Assembly (NCBI RefSeq): GCF_014219065.1
Contig: NZ_JACLGO010000019.1
Location: 22,936 to 86,935, forward strand
Direction of reading: 5' to 3'
Length of the DNA stretch: 64,000 bases
Source: Halopseudomonas xiamenensis
GTDB taxonomy: Bacteria; Pseudomonadota; Gammaproteobacteria; Pseudomonadales; Pseudomonadaceae
In this document: positions 8,949-18,891 of the stretch, piece by piece
How positions within the stretch are numbered: the stretch's first letter is position 1
Layout of the letters: the number at the start of each line of letters is the position of its first letter
Program-made: the position numbers and the translations under genes
Notes under the pieces: generated by a model
The model's database searches: none
Seen by the model: only the letters and a program-made list of their open reading frames with translations
What the model was told of the DNA's origin: nothing

Positions 8949-11435
8949 TCACAGGCTGTTTAGTTCAAGGTCAGGGGCCACGGCGGCCAGCTGACTGCGA
9001 AACAATTGACGTATACGTTCCAGCCCGGGGGCACTGTCGGCCTCGAAGCGCAACACCAGCACCGGTGTGGTGTTGGAGGCGCGTACCAGGCCCCAGCCGT
9101 CGGGGTAGTCGACGCGAATGCCGTCGATGGTGGTAATGCGGGCCTGCTCGCCCCAGTCGGCGCTGCGCTGCAGCGACTCGATCAGCTCGAACTTGCGCTG
9201 CTCGCCCACCGTCAGGTTGATCTCCGGCGTGTTCATGCCGGTCACATAGCGTCCGAACAGGGCGTTGATGCCATCGCGGTCCACGGCCAGCATGGAAATC
9301 AGCTCCAGCAGCCTGGCAGCGGCATACAGCCCATCGTCGAAGCCGTACCAGCGTTCCTGGAAGAACACATGGCCGCTCATCTCGCCACCGAGCAGCGCCT
9401 GGGTCTCGCGCATCTTGGCCTTGATCATCGAATGGCCGGACTTCCACATCACCGGGCGTCCACCCAGGCGGCTGATCAGTTGTGGCAGCTGGCGAGTGCA
9501 TTTCACGTCGAATACGATGTCGGCACCGGGGTTGCGGGTCACTATGTCCTCGGCGAACAGCATCAGCAGGCGGTCGGCACAGATGCTCTCGCCATTGGGC
9601 GTGACCACGCCGAGACGGTCGGCATCGCCATCGAAGGCGATGCCCAGGTCGGCGCCATGCTGCTTGACGATCAGGATCAGGTCCTGCAGGTTCTCCAGCT
9701 TACCGGGGTCCGGGTGATGATTGGGGAAGGTGCCATCGACCTCGCAATACAGCGGGATCACATCACAGCCGAGCCGGTCGATCAGGGTTTGGGCGATTAC
9801 CCCGCCGACGCCATTGCCGCAGTCCACCACTACTTTGAGCGGGCGAGCCAGCAGCACATCATCGACGATGCGCTGGCAATAGTCGTCGAGTATCTGCAGG
9901 GGTGCGCAACTGCCGTTGCCCAGGTGCAGGGCATTGTCCCGCAGGCGCTGGTGCAGAGCGGTGATGCGCTCGCCGGCCAGGGTCTGGCCGGCGATGACGA
10001 TCTTCAGGCCATTGTAGTCCGGCGGGTTGTGGCTACCGGTGAGCATCACCCCCGAGCTGGCCTCGGTGACATGGGTGGCGTAGTACAGCACCGGGGTCGG
10101 CACCATGCCCAGGTCCATCACCTGGCAGCCGCTGTCGCACAGGCCGCGTACCAGTTGCTCCTGCAGTTCGGGGCCGGACAGGCGCCCGTCGCGGGCCACC
10201 GCTACCTGCGGCTGGCCGGCATCCAGCGATTCGCTGCCGATGGCCCGGCCCAGCCAGTAGACATGCTCGGCGGTAAGGGTGCGACCGACCACGCCACGGA
10301 TGTCGTAGGCGCGGAAGATTTCCGCGGGCAGCTCGGGGATGCCGCTGCCCGGCTCCTCGTCCAGCTCATCGAGGATATCGATATCCAGCACGTCATCCAG
10401 CGGCGGCAGCGCTTCTTCCATGGTCACCGGCGTGGTCGGTGCGACTGCCGGGGCCGTAGCCGGCCGGCTCACTGGCGCCTGGCTGGCGCGCGTGGCCAGC
10501 GCCATGATGTCCTGCGCCACCGGCTCCAGTGGACCCAGTTGCAGGCCGGCAGCCTTGTGCCCGCGGGTCAGCTGCTGCAGGGTGTCGGAATCGGCGGCCA
10601 GCGCCCGGCTCCAGCTGCGCTGCAGCACGAGCAGGCTGGCCAGTGCGCCGGCCAGGGCCAGCAATATGGCACCGGCAAGCAGCAAGGGGTTGGGCGCACC
10701 GGCGGCCATGGCCGCGCCGCCGCGGAACTCGATGCGCCAGGCCGGATTGTCGGTATTCAGCTGCAGCACCGGGGCCTGGCCGCTGCCCGCCTGGTACAGG
10801 GTCTGCGCTGGCGCGCCGGGGAACTGCTGGACCAGCCGGACCTGGCCGGCGTCGGCTGGCAGCGTTGGCAGCAATGCAGTCAGGCGCTGCATGTCGAACA
10901 CCGCCAGCAGGGTGCCGCCGATCGGCGCTGTGGGCGAGGCGCGCAGCGGTTGCACGGCATACAGCCGCCAGCTGTCGCCTACCCGGTGCGCCTCGACCGG
11001 CACCGGAAGCCCGCGCTCGGCCCGGCGGATCATGTCCAGCGCGGCAAAGCTCAAGGGTGCCTGCGGATCATCGGTCACCCGTGCCGCGCCCGGCAGGTAG
11101 GTATGGATCGCCAGGTTGTCGGCGAACTGATAGTGCAGCAGGCGTTCCAGGGTCGCACTGCCGCCCTGTTGCAGAGTGACCTGCAGCTGAGGGTTGGCGG
11201 CGACCCGGGCCAGATCGGCATCGATACGCGCCAGGCTGCGATTGAGCGCACTCTGCTGCTGGGCGGCATAGGCGTTGCCCAGCTCCTGGCGGTAGTTCTC
11301 CGCGGCCGGGGCGAACAGCAGCAGCCACAGCAGGGCCAGCGCGGCGGCCAAGCCGGCGAGCATCAGCAGCAATGGGCCAAGGGTGGCGGGCAGGCCCTGA
11401 GGTTGTCGGCGCAGTCTGGGTATGGTCAGTTTCAT
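8949..11435 (-). CDS. algC: Membrane-anchored phosphomannomutase/phosphoglucomutase AlgC (long form)
   Basis: An 828-residue protein. The C-terminal part (from about residue 370) is a complete phosphohexomutase: the phosphoserine loop GVMLTGSHNPP contains Ser468, the metal-binding loop is AFDGDADRLG, and the sugar and phosphate loops follow (GGEMSGH, RASNTTP). It interconverts mannose or glucose 6-phosphate and 1-phosphate for alginate, LPS and related polysaccharides. The N-terminal part has two membrane segments (about 16-42 and 249-272) flanking a roughly 200-residue extracytoplasmic region, then an acidic linker rich in D and E. The start ATG 11435 lies 37 bp after dut. A long AlgC of this kind is known in Pseudomonas; the role of the extension is unclear. 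Confidence 0.93.
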   Translation of the reverse strand: MKLTIPRLRRQPQGLPATLGPLLLMLAGLAAALALLWLLLFAPAAENYRQELGNAYAAQQQSALNRSLARIDADLARVAANPQLQVTLQQGGSATLERLLHYQFADNLAIHTYLPGAARVTDDPQAPLSFAALDMIRRAERGLPVPVEAHRVGDSWRLYAVQPLRASPTAPIGGTLLAVFDMQRLTALLPTLPADAGQVRLVQQFPGAPAQTLYQAGSGQAPVLQLNTDNPAWRIEFRGGAAMAAGAPNPLLLAGAILLALAGALASLLVLQRSWSRALAADSDTLQQLTRGHKAAGLQLGPLEPVAQDIMALATRASQAPVSRPATAPAVAPTTPVTMEEALPPLDDVLDIDILDELDEEPGSGIPELPAEIFRAYDIRGVVGRTLTAEHVYWLGRAIGSESLDAGQPQVAVARDGRLSGPELQEQLVRGLCDSGCQVMDLGMVPTPVLYYATHVTEASSGVMLTGSHNPPDYNGLKIVIAGQTLAGERITALHQRLRDNALHLGNGSCAPLQILDDYCQRIVDDVLLARPLKVVVDCGNGVGGVIAQTLIDRLGCDVIPLYCEVDGTFPNHHPDPGKLENLQDLILIVKQHGADLGIAFDGDADRLGVVTPNGESICADRLLMLFAEDIVTRNPGADIVFDVKCTRQLPQLISRLGGRPVMWKSGHSMIKAKMRETQALLGGEMSGHVFFQERWYGFDDGLYAAARLLELISMLAVDRDGINALFGRYVTGMNTPEINLTVGEQRKFELIESLQRSADWGEQARITTIDGIRVDYPDGWGLVRASNTTPVLVLRFEADSAPGLERIRQLFRSQLAAVAPDLELNSL

Positions 11436-11472
11436 CTCTGGTGTTTGCCTCCGTGCATGAGCCAGTGGTCGA

Positions 11473-11928
11473 TCAGTGACTGCCGGTGTGTCCGAAACCA
11501 CCGGCGCCGCGCTGGCTGTCGTCGAACTGCTCGACGATCTCCAGCGACGCCTGCACCACCGGCACCAGTACCATCTGCGCGATGCGTTCGCCCGGCTCGA
11601 TGCTGAACGACTGATGGCCGCGATTCCAGCAGGAGACCATCAGCTCGCCCTGGTAGTCCGAGTCGATCAGCCCGACCAGGTTGCCCAGCACGATGCCATG
11701 CTTGTGACCCAGCCCGGAGCGCGGCAGGATCATCGCCGCCAGGCCCGGGTCGGCAATATGGATCGCCAGCCCGGTGGGCAGCAGGGTGGTCTGGCCCGGC
11801 TCCAGGGTCAGCGGGGCATCGAGCATGGCGCGCAGATCCAGCCCGGCGGAGCCTTCGGTGGCGTAGGCGGGCAGCGGCCATTGCTGGCCGAGGCGGGGGT
11901 CAAGGATCCGGGCTTGCAGAGCGTGCAT
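11473..11928 (-). CDS. dut: Deoxyuridine 5'-triphosphate nucleotidohydrolase (dUTPase)
   Basis: A 151-residue trimeric dUTPase that converts dUTP to dUMP and pyrophosphate. All five conserved motifs are visible, including [36 protein letters not shown] and the C-terminal [10 protein letters not shown]. It lies between coaBC and algC on the same strand, ten bases after coaBC, as in other pseudomonads. Confidence 0.97.
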   Translation of the reverse strand: MHALQARILDPRLGQQWPLPAYATEGSAGLDLRAMLDAPLTLEPGQTTLLPTGLAIHIADPGLAAMILPRSGLGHKHGIVLGNLVGLIDSDYQGELMVSCWNRGHQSFSIEPGERIAQMVLVPVVQASLEIVEQFDDSQRGAGGFGHTGSH

Positions 11929-11938
11929 GAATATGTCC

Positions 11939-13150
11939 TCAGGCTGGGGTGTTCAGATGGTTGGCGATGAAGGCGATGATCTGCCGGGCCAGCTTGTGCT
12001 TGCTGGCGCGCGGCAGCGACTGCGGGGTCAGGCTGCGGTCGATCAGGGTCACGGCATTGTCGTCGGAATTGAAGCCGATGCCGGGCTGGCTGACATCGTT
12101 GGCGATGATCAGGTCCAGGTTCTTGCGGGTCAGCTTGTCGCTGGCATAACCGAGCACGTCATCGGTCTCGGCGGCGAAACCAACGCACCAGGGCCGCTGC
12201 GCATGGCTGGCCAGGGTGGCGAGAATGTCCGGGTTGCGCACCAGTTGCAGGGTCATGCCCGAGTCGTTGCTGGTGTCCTTCTTCAGCTTACCGGCTGCGC
12301 AGGCGGCCGGGCGATAGTCGGCCACTGCGGCCGAGGCGATGAACAGGTCCGCCGGCAATGCCGCCTCGCAGGCGGCCAGCATCTCGGCGGCGCTGATCAC
12401 ATCGACGCGCTCGACCCGCGGCGGGGTCGGCAGGTTGACCGGACCGGCCACCAGGGTGACCCGGGCACCGGCCTCGGCGGCGGCCTCGGCCAGGGCAAAA
12501 CCCATCTTGCCGGAGCTGTGGTTGGAGATGTAACGCACCGGGTCGATCGCCTCGCGGGTCGGCCCGGCATTGATCAAGACATGGCGGCCGCTGAGCAGGC
12601 CGAGTTCGAAGCAGTCGGCGCAACGTGCGGCGAGGTCGAGCGGCTCGAGCATGCGCCCTGGGCCGATATCACCGCAGGCCTGCTCGCCAGCGGCCGGGCC
12701 GAATACCCGGATCTCGCGCTGCAACAGCGTCTGCAGGTTGGCCTGGGTCGCCGGGTCGCGCCACATGGCCTGGTTCATCGCCGGCGCCAGGGCGACCGGC
12801 GCATCGGTGGCCAGCACCAGGGTGGTCAGCAGGTCATCGCCACGGCCATTGGCCAGGCGCGCCATCAGGTCGGCGGTAGCCGGGGCGATCAATACCAGGT
12901 CGGCCCAGCGTGCCAGTTCGATATGGCCCATGGCGGCCTCGGCGGCCGGGTCCAGCAGGTCGCCGTGCACCGGGTTGCCGGACAGCGCCTGCAGGGTCAG
13001 GGGGGTGATGAACTCGTAGGCGGCGCGGGTCATCACCACCCGCACCTCGGCCCCGGCATCCTTCAACCGGCGCACCAGCTCGGCGCTCTTATAGGCAGCG
13101 ATACCGCCGCTGACTCCCAGGACCACCTGCTTGTTGAACAACCGCTGCAT
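11939..13150 (-). CDS. coaBC: Bifunctional phosphopantothenoylcysteine decarboxylase / phosphopantothenate-cysteine ligase
   Basis: A 403-residue flavoprotein of coenzyme A synthesis. The N-terminal CoaC domain (1-190) carries [14 protein letters not shown] and APAMNQAMW (the PXMNXXMW motif region); the C-terminal CoaB domain carries [20 protein letters not shown] and AAVADYRP. The ATG at 13150 is preferred over the longer open frame because it gives the family N-terminus [16 protein letters not shown]. It is divergent from radC. Confidence 0.96.
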   Translation of the reverse strand: MQRLFNKQVVLGVSGGIAAYKSAELVRRLKDAGAEVRVVMTRAAYEFITPLTLQALSGNPVHGDLLDPAAEAAMGHIELARWADLVLIAPATADLMARLANGRGDDLLTTLVLATDAPVALAPAMNQAMWRDPATQANLQTLLQREIRVFGPAAGEQACGDIGPGRMLEPLDLAARCADCFELGLLSGRHVLINAGPTREAIDPVRYISNHSSGKMGFALAEAAAEAGARVTLVAGPVNLPTPPRVERVDVISAAEMLAACEAALPADLFIASAAVADYRPAACAAGKLKKDTSNDSGMTLQLVRNPDILATLASHAQRPWCVGFAAETDDVLGYASDKLTRKNLDLIIANDVSQPGIGFNSDDNAVTLIDRSLTPQSLPRASKHKLARQIIAFIANHLNTPA

Positions 13151-13338
13151 CGTCGACTCCGGCCCACGGCGCCGCTGCCTATCAGCGCGCCCGGAAAATG
13201 GCGTTAACGATAGCATATGCCGACCCCGTCACGCCCCTCCCATCGGCTGCTCGACCCCGGTCGCGGGGCAGACCTATACTCCCCGCGTTGCCGCACGCAA
13301 GGGAAGTACGTGCCACCGCCAAGCAAGGAGCACCTGCC

Positions 13339-14013
13339 ATGCCCATCACCGACTGGCCGGCGGCTGAACGGCCCCGGGAGAAACTGCTGCTGCAGGGCGC
13401 TGCGGCCCTGTCCGACGCCGAGCTGCTGGCGATCTTCCTGCGTACCGGTCTGCCGGGCTGCAGCGCGGTCGATCTGGCCCGACAACTGTTGAGTGGCTTC
13501 GGCAGCCTGCGCGCCCTGCTGCAGGCGGGCCAGCAGGACTTCTGCCGACACCCGGGCCTGGGGCCGGCCAAGTTCGCGCAATTGCAGGCGGTAATGGAAA
13601 TGGCCCGCCGGCACCTGTTCGAGGAACTCAAGCGCGGCGATGCGCTGACCTCGCCGGGGGCGGTACGCGATTATCTGCGCAGCCAGCTGATGGCGCTGCC
13701 GCACGAGGTCTTCGCCTGCCTGTACCTGGACAACCAGCACCGGGTGATCGCCTTCGAGGAGCTGTTCCGCGGTACCCTGGACAGCGCCAGCGTCTATCCG
13801 CGCGAGGTCATCAAGCGGGCGCTGGCGCACAATGCCGCCGCGCTGATCCTGACCCATAACCATCCGTCGGGTGTGGCCGAACCCAGCCAGGCCGATCTGC
13901 TGCTGACCCGGCGCCTGAAGGAATCGCTGGCGCTGGTGGATATACGGGTGTTGGACCATCTGGTGGTAGGTGACGGTGATCCGGTTTCCTTCGCCGAACG
14001 CGGGCTTTTATAG
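13339..14013 (+). CDS. radC: DNA repair protein RadC (JAMM metalloprotease-fold)
   Basis: A 224-residue RadC/YicR protein. It has an N-terminal helix-hairpin-helix region ([15 protein letters not shown], about 72-86) and the JAMM metal motif [16 protein letters not shown] (about 171-186). ATG 13339 has AAGGAG upstream. The gene order radC-rpmB-rpmG is widely conserved in gammaproteobacteria. Despite the name, a repair function has been doubted. Confidence 0.94.
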   Translation: MPITDWPAAERPREKLLLQGAAALSDAELLAIFLRTGLPGCSAVDLARQLLSGFGSLRALLQAGQQDFCRHPGLGPAKFAQLQAVMEMARRHLFEELKRGDALTSPGAVRDYLRSQLMALPHEVFACLYLDNQHRVIAFEELFRGTLDSASVYPREVIKRALAHNAAALILTHNHPSGVAEPSQADLLLTRRLKESLALVDIRVLDHLVVGDGDPVSFAERGLL

Positions 14014-14033
14014 GGCTTGCACGTGAAAAATCG

Positions 14034-14062
14034 TTGCCTGGGGGGGCGCATTTTGGTATAAA
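14034..14062 (+). promoter_or_regulatory. Sigma-70 type promoter for rpmB-rpmG
   Basis: TTGCCT (14034-14039), a 17-base spacer, and TATAAA (14057-14062). It leaves a leader of about 130 bases before rpmB. Spacing is optimal and the position fits a ribosomal-protein operon. Confidence 0.7.
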
Positions 14063-14198
14063 GCTCCGCTCTTCTCGGGGCTGCACCTGTAATCAGCACC
14101 TTACAGTGATGCGCGAAGGCTTGCCCCGGCTGGACAACAGATTCTTTTTATGACTTCCAACCAGTTCGGGTTGGGCAAGTGGTTGGAGAGGGTTAACC

Positions 14199-14435
14199 AT
14201 GTCTCGAGTATGTCAAGTGACCGGCAAAGGCCCGGTGACTGGGAACAACGTTTCCCACGCTAACAACAAAACCAAGCGTCGTTTTCTGCCTAACCTGCAG
14301 CACCACCGCTTCTGGGTAGAATCCGAAAAGCGTTTTGTCCGTCTGCGCACTACCGCCAAGGGCATGCGTATCATTGACAAGCGTGGTATCGATGCCGTTC
14401 TGGCCGACATCCGCGCCCGCGGCGAAAAAATCTAA
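14199..14435 (+). CDS. rpmB: 50S ribosomal protein L28
   Basis: A 78-residue basic protein beginning [20 protein letters not shown], the usual start of bacterial L28. GAGAGGG precedes the ATG. It is the first gene of the rpmB-rpmG operon. Confidence 0.98.
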   Translation: MSRVCQVTGKGPVTGNNVSHANNKTKRRFLPNLQHHRFWVESEKRFVRLRTTAKGMRIIDKRGIDAVLADIRARGEKI

Positions 14436-14446
14436 GGAGCAGTGTC

Positions 14447-14602
14447 ATGCGTGAATTGATTCGTCTGATCTCCTCTGCCGGTACTGGTCATTTCTACACT
14501 ACCGACAAGAACAAGCGTACTACTCCGGACAAGATCGAAATCAAGAAATTCGATCCGGTTGTTCGCAAGCACGTGATCTACAAGGAAGGCAAGATCAAGT
14601 AA
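14447..14602 (+). CDS. rpmG: 50S ribosomal protein L33
   Basis: A 51-residue protein starting [20 protein letters not shown] and ending YKEGKIK, typical of the L33 form without the zinc-binding cysteines. AAGGAG lies upstream of the ATG. It starts 11 bases after rpmB and is followed at once by a strong terminator. Confidence 0.97.
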   Translation: MRELIRLISSAGTGHFYTTDKNKRTTPDKIEIKKFDPVVRKHVIYKEGKIK

Positions 14603-14617
14603 GATCTGCCTGACTGA

Positions 14618-14645
14618 CAAAAAACCCGCTGCGGCGGGTTTTTTG
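14618..14645 (+). terminator. Rho-independent terminator after rpmG
   Basis: AAAAAACCCGC, loop, GCGGGTTTTTT: a CCCGC/GCGGG stem extended by A-T pairs and followed by a T run, 16 bases after the rpmG stop. Confidence 0.93.
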
Positions 14646-14692
14646 TTGCCTACTATCCAGGGTGCGGCGTCAGCCTTCCTGCCCCTGACTCA

Positions 14693-15586
14693 TCAGCGCT
14701 CCCCACCCACCGCAAAGTTGGGCATGCTGTTCACCGGTTGGGAAAACTCGAAGGGAATCGACACGGTGTTCAGGCCGGTGTTCTTCTGCACCACGAAGTG
14801 CAGATGCGGCCCGGTGCTGTTGCCAGTATTGCCGGACAGCGCCAGCAGTTCGCCGGTGCGTACCCGCTGACCTTCGCGCACATTGACCGAGCCCTGTTTC
14901 AGGTGCAGGTAGACGCCCATGGTGCCGTCATCGTGCAGAACCCGAACGAAGTTGCCGGCGGGGTTGGTGCCGCGACCGCTCTGCCGGTTCTCGGTCTTGA
15001 CCACCAGGCCGCCACGGGCGGCGACGATCGGGGTACCGACCGGCATGGCGATATCCACTGCGTAGCGGCCTTTCGGCCCGGTGTGACTGTAGCGCCCACC
15101 CGGCCCCTGGGTCATGCGGAACGGGCCACCCCGCCAGGGTAGCGGATAGGCCAGGGGACTGTGTTCGGCGCGCGGGTCGCCGAGTGCATAGCGCAGCTTG
15201 TGCTGGTAGCGTGGCGTGCCCTTGCCGTCCGGCGCCAGGGTCAGCAGGCGAATCTGCCCGCGCGGTGGCAATACCCAGCGTACTGGCTTGGTCGGTGCGC
15301 CGAGCACGTGTTCGGCAGAGGTGATTTCCAGCTCGACTTCGACCGGGGCATACAGGTCGTTGTTCACCACCAGGGTATCGCCACCGGCATGCTTGCGGGT
15401 GGTGACATAGACCTGGCGGTCGTTGTTCTCGACCATGTTGTCGCTGAACACGAAGACCTTGGCGCCCTGGACGCGCTGGTCGGTGTAGGTGACCACCCCG
15501 TTGGCATCGGTGTATTTGTAGATCGTCGAGCCCAGCAGGGCCGGGCTGGCCAGCAGCAGGGCAATCCCCATGAGGTAGGTACGCAT
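14693..15586 (-). CDS. M23-family (LytM-like) peptidase with N-terminal DUF4124 domain
   Basis: A 297-residue exported protein: signal peptide (MRTYLMGIALLLASPALLGS), DUF4124 domain (IYKYTDANGVVTYTD), then an M23 metallopeptidase domain. The zinc-site motifs are present: YSHTGPKGRYAVDIA (HxxxxxxxxxD) and GPHLHFVV (HxH). M23 enzymes cut peptidoglycan cross-links or bind as activators of amidases; an intact site favours an active endopeptidase. ATG 15586 is used; an upstream TTG in frame is weaker. It converges with rpmG. Confidence 0.88.
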   Translation of the reverse strand: MRTYLMGIALLLASPALLGSTIYKYTDANGVVTYTDQRVQGAKVFVFSDNMVENNDRQVYVTTRKHAGGDTLVVNNDLYAPVEVELEITSAEHVLGAPTKPVRWVLPPRGQIRLLTLAPDGKGTPRYQHKLRYALGDPRAEHSPLAYPLPWRGGPFRMTQGPGGRYSHTGPKGRYAVDIAMPVGTPIVAARGGLVVKTENRQSGRGTNPAGNFVRVLHDDGTMGVYLHLKQGSVNVREGQRVRTGELLALSGNTGNSTGPHLHFVVQKNTGLNTVSIPFEFSQPVNSMPNFAVGGER

Positions 15587-15614
15587 CCGTTGCAACCATT
15601 GAAGTCATGACAGA

Positions 15615-15675
15615 GCGCCAAGGATAAACCCTGGCGCCCGGTAAAGCGACCCGTGCAGGAGGCTTTGACGCCTCC
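15615..15675. terminator. Two hairpins between the sugar-dehydrogenase-like gene and the M23 gene
   Basis: GCGCCA ... TGGCGC at 15615-15637 and GGAGGC-TTTGAC-GCCTCC at 15658-15675. Both are perfect stems just after the minus-strand stop at 15681, but neither has a clear T run, so a role in termination is only possible. Confidence 0.35.
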
Positions 15676-15680
15676 GTTCG

Positions 15681-16970
15681 TCACTGGCTGGGGGTTACCC
15701 GCCAGATGGTGTTGGCCAGGTCATCGGCGACGATCAGTGCGCCGCGCGGGTCCACTGTCACGCCGACCGGTCGACCGCGGGTCTTGCCATCCTCGCCACG
15801 GAAACCGTAGAGGAAATCGATCGGTTCGCCGGTGGGGCGGCCATTGCTGAACGGCACGAACACCACCTTGTAGCCGACCGGCTCCTTGCGGTTCCAGCTG
15901 CCATGCTCGCCGACGAACACGCCATCGGCGAAGTCCGGTCCCATCGCCGGCGTGGAGAAGTCCAGACCCAGTGCAGCGACATGGGAACCCAGGCTGTAGT
16001 CGGGGGTGATCGACGCTGCTACCTTGTCAGGGTCCTGGGGTTTGACCCGCGGGTCGACGTTCTGCCCCCAGTAGGCATAGGGCCAGCCGTAGAAGCCACC
16101 CTCGCGTACCGAGGTCAGGTAGTCGGGTACCAGGTCCGGTCCCAGTTCGTCGCGCTCATTGACCACCGCCCACAACTGTCCGGTGCCCGGCTGGACGGCC
16201 AGCGCCGTGGGGTTGCGCAGGCCGGTGGCATAGGGCTTGTAGGCGCCGGTCAAGGGGTCTATCTGCCACACCAGTGCCCGATCGACCTCGGCTTCCATGC
16301 CGCGCTCGGTGATATTGCTGTTGGAGCCGATACCGACATACAGGTAGCGGCCGTCGGCGCTGGCGGTCATCGCCTTGGTCCAGTGGTGGTTGATCGCCGA
16401 TGGCAGGTCGGTGATCTTGTCCGGCGGACCGCTGGCCCGGGTCTGGCCTTCTTCGTAATCGAAGCGCACCAGCGCATCCTGGTTGGCGACATACAGGTTG
16501 TTGTCGATCAGGGCCAGGCCGTAGGGCGCGTTGAGATCCTCGGCGAACACGGTCTGTTCCTCGTAGACGCCATCGCCATCACTGTCGCGCAGCAGCGTCA
16601 GGCGGTTGCCGCTCTCCACCGAGGTGTTGCCCTTGGCCTTGATATGACCGGCGATCACGTCCTTGGGCTTGAGCTTGGCGGCATTGCCGCCCCGGCCTTC
16701 GGCCACCAGGATGTCGCCATTGGGCAATACCAGGGTCTGGCGGGGAATCTTCAGGTCGGTAGCGATGGCGGTGACTGTGTAGTTCGGCGGCGTCAACGGC
16801 ACCTGGTCGCCCCACTCGGCGGGCTTGGCGATGGTCATGCTCGGCAGCAGGCCGCGCTGCATGTCCGGCAGGTCGGGATTGGCGCCGTAGAGTTGCTTGG
16901 GCTCGGAGTCACCGCAGGCGGCCAGCGCAATGGAGACGGCGACGATCGACAGGCTGTGGATAATCTTCAT
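15681..16970 (-). CDS. Lipoprotein of the glucose/sorbosone dehydrogenase (PQQ beta-propeller) family
   Basis: A 429-residue protein with a lipoprotein signal (lipobox LAAC, Cys19) and a six-bladed beta-propeller of the soluble glucose/sorbosone dehydrogenase type. Visible repeats include LPNGDILVAEGRGG, NAPYGLALIDNNLYVAN, GLRNPTALAVQPGTG and VFVGEHGSWNRKEP. Family enzymes use PQQ to oxidise sugars; the substrate here is unknown and many homologues are uncharacterised. The start overlaps the stop of the upstream DUF2231 gene as ATGA, so the pair is probably one operon. Confidence 0.83.
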   Translation of the reverse strand: MKIIHSLSIVAVSIALAACGDSEPKQLYGANPDLPDMQRGLLPSMTIAKPAEWGDQVPLTPPNYTVTAIATDLKIPRQTLVLPNGDILVAEGRGGNAAKLKPKDVIAGHIKAKGNTSVESGNRLTLLRDSDGDGVYEEQTVFAEDLNAPYGLALIDNNLYVANQDALVRFDYEEGQTRASGPPDKITDLPSAINHHWTKAMTASADGRYLYVGIGSNSNITERGMEAEVDRALVWQIDPLTGAYKPYATGLRNPTALAVQPGTGQLWAVVNERDELGPDLVPDYLTSVREGGFYGWPYAYWGQNVDPRVKPQDPDKVAASITPDYSLGSHVAALGLDFSTPAMGPDFADGVFVGEHGSWNRKEPVGYKVVFVPFSNGRPTGEPIDFLYGFRGEDGKTRGRPVGVTVDPRGALIVADDLANTIWRVTPSQ

Positions 16971-17395
16971 TCCCGACCTCCTACATGCACGCTGCAGAAA
17001 CCGATCCAGGTGGCGGCGCAGGCCAGGATCATCACGATCACCGACAGGATCAGGGCGGCGGGCATGATTGCCCAGGCGTCCTTGGCATGCACCAGGGCAT
17101 TGAGAAAGCCGAGGATCCAGGTGGCCAGTAGCAGAACCAGATACAGCAGAGGACGTCCATGCCGCCGTTCGCTACGGGCCAGGCCGGCGATGGCGAACAG
17201 CCCCGCCAGACCGCAGAACACCAGCGCTCCGGCCAGCAGCCAGGAAGCGAAGTTGCTCCACTGTATCTGGTAGCTGGAGGCATAGGCGATGTCGCTGAGC
17301 AGAGCGCCGAGAAACAGCGGGATGGTGCCGGCGAGCAATACCGCATGCAGCGGATGCAGCGCGGCTGGATAGGTTCTCACTACGGTGGTCGTCAC
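16967..17395 (-). CDS. DUF2231-family inner-membrane protein
   Basis: A 142-residue protein with four hydrophobic segments and the DUF2231 N-terminal pattern HPLHAVLLAGTIPLFLGALLSD. Family members are often encoded next to PQQ-dependent dehydrogenases or haem proteins, and may carry electrons or anchor them (inference). Here it is translationally coupled to the sorbosone-dehydrogenase-like lipoprotein. Confidence 0.82.
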   Translation of the reverse strand: MTTTVVRTYPAALHPLHAVLLAGTIPLFLGALLSDIAYASSYQIQWSNFASWLLAGALVFCGLAGLFAIAGLARSERRHGRPLLYLVLLLATWILGFLNALVHAKDAWAIMPAALILSVIVMILACAATWIGFCSVHVGGRE

Positions 17396-17583
17396 AGGAA
17401 AGTCCTCATTGCTGGTCAGGCGAGAGGCTGTGCCCGAAGCGCTACGCCGAGGGCGTATTCCGCTTCATGCAAGGGAGCACAACGGCGTGGTTCCACCGCA
17501 GTATAGTTGAGGGCCGCCAGCTGACCAGCGAAGCGGCAGGGGCGGTCAGCCGCGCTGCCGCCCGTTTGCAGGCCGGCTGGTAT

Positions 17584-18771
17584 TCAGGATGCCAGTGCCG
17601 GCTGCAGCGTATAGGTACGCAGATGGGCGGCAAAATCCTGCAGCACGCGGATGCGGGTAGCCTCGGCCTGGGTGCACCAGTCCTTCAATGCATTGACCAT
17701 GTCGTGGCCATTGCTGCTGGTACGGCTCCAGATCTGTTGCAGCGCCAAGCGCTTCTCATAGATGATGCGCAGCGACTGGCTCTGCTCCAGAATGGTCTGG
17801 ATACGCGCCTCCTGCTGCGGCGCCAGCAGGCTGGTTTCCTGGCCCAGCAGGCGCTTGGCACGGCGGAACAGATGGCGCACGGAGTCGTCCACCCGCTGCA
17901 TCTCCTGGCGTACCAGTGGCCGGATGACGGTCTTGCGATACTGCGCCATGATCTGGAAGCGGTTGTTCAGGATCGCCCGGGCGGTATCCAGGTCCAGGGT
18001 CTGCTTGCCTTCGATGCGATGCGGCACTGGCGCGACCCGGCGCACCTTGGCCAGGCGCAGCAGGCTGAACAGGCGAATCCACATCCAGCCCATGTCGAAC
18101 TCCCACTTCTTCACCGATAGCTTGGCCGAGTTCGGGTAGGTGTGGTGGTTGTTGTGCAGCTCCTCACCACCGATCAGGATGCCCCAGGGCACGATATTGG
18201 TTGCCGCATCCTTGCACTCGAAGTTGCGGTAACCCACCGCATGGCCCAGGCCATTCACCACGCCGGCAGCCCACAGCGGAATCCAGATCATCTGTATTGC
18301 CCATACGGTCAGCCCCAGCACACCGAACAGGGCCAGGTCGATCAACAGCATGAGTACGATGCCGGTATTGCGATAGCGCCCATACAGGTTGCGTTCGATC
18401 CAGTCATCGGGACAGTTCTTGCCGTAGATGCGCAGCGTTTCCTCGTTCTTCGCCTCCGCCATGTACAGCTCCGCGCCCTTGCGCAGTATGGTAGACAGAC
18501 CCTTCTGCACCGGGCTGTGGGGGTCTTCCGGGGTCTCGCACTTGGCGTGGTGCTTGCGATGGATGGCTGTCCATTCCCGCGTGTTCATGCTGGTCGTCAG
18601 CCACAGCCAGAAACGGAAGAAATGCTTCAGTGCCGGATGCAGCTCCAGCGAGCGGTGTGCCGAATAACGATGCAGATACACCGTCACGCTGACGATGGTG
18701 ATATGCGTCAGCACCAGGATGATGGCCAGCAACTGCCAGCCGGAAGGATCGAGTAGACCGTTGTACCACAT
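17584..18771 (-). CDS. desB: Fatty-acid (acyl-CoA delta-9 type) desaturase, DesB-like
   Basis: A 395-residue membrane di-iron desaturase. The three histidine boxes are HRYSAH (about 34-39), HRKHH (about 71-75) and HNNHHTYPN (about 206-214). The long cytoplasmic C-terminal tail and overall sequence resemble P. aeruginosa DesB, which makes unsaturated fatty acids from exogenous acyl-CoA. DesB in P. aeruginosa is controlled by the repressor DesT, which is not visible here. The 188-bp spacer on its downstream side shows no gene. Confidence 0.88.
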   Translation of the reverse strand: MWYNGLLDPSGWQLLAIILVLTHITIVSVTVYLHRYSAHRSLELHPALKHFFRFWLWLTTSMNTREWTAIHRKHHAKCETPEDPHSPVQKGLSTILRKGAELYMAEAKNEETLRIYGKNCPDDWIERNLYGRYRNTGIVLMLLIDLALFGVLGLTVWAIQMIWIPLWAAGVVNGLGHAVGYRNFECKDAATNIVPWGILIGGEELHNNHHTYPNSAKLSVKKWEFDMGWMWIRLFSLLRLAKVRRVAPVPHRIEGKQTLDLDTARAILNNRFQIMAQYRKTVIRPLVRQEMQRVDDSVRHLFRRAKRLLGQETSLLAPQQEARIQTILEQSQSLRIIYEKRLALQQIWSRTSSNGHDMVNALKDWCTQAEATRIRVLQDFAAHLRTYTLQPALAS

Positions 18772-18891
18772 GAACCGGAACCTCTCTGAAGACAGCGGGA
18801 ACAGCAGGACCGCGCTGCCTGAGTATGAATGACTTGCTGCAAACTGACATGACCGCAGGTCGATTGGAAGATGAGCTGGGGGGAGGAATTG

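Noticed and set aside
9006..11606. 866-codon plus-strand open frame opposite algC
   Set aside because: It mirrors the algC coding region and has no recognisable domain; the minus-strand frame carries all mutase motifs.
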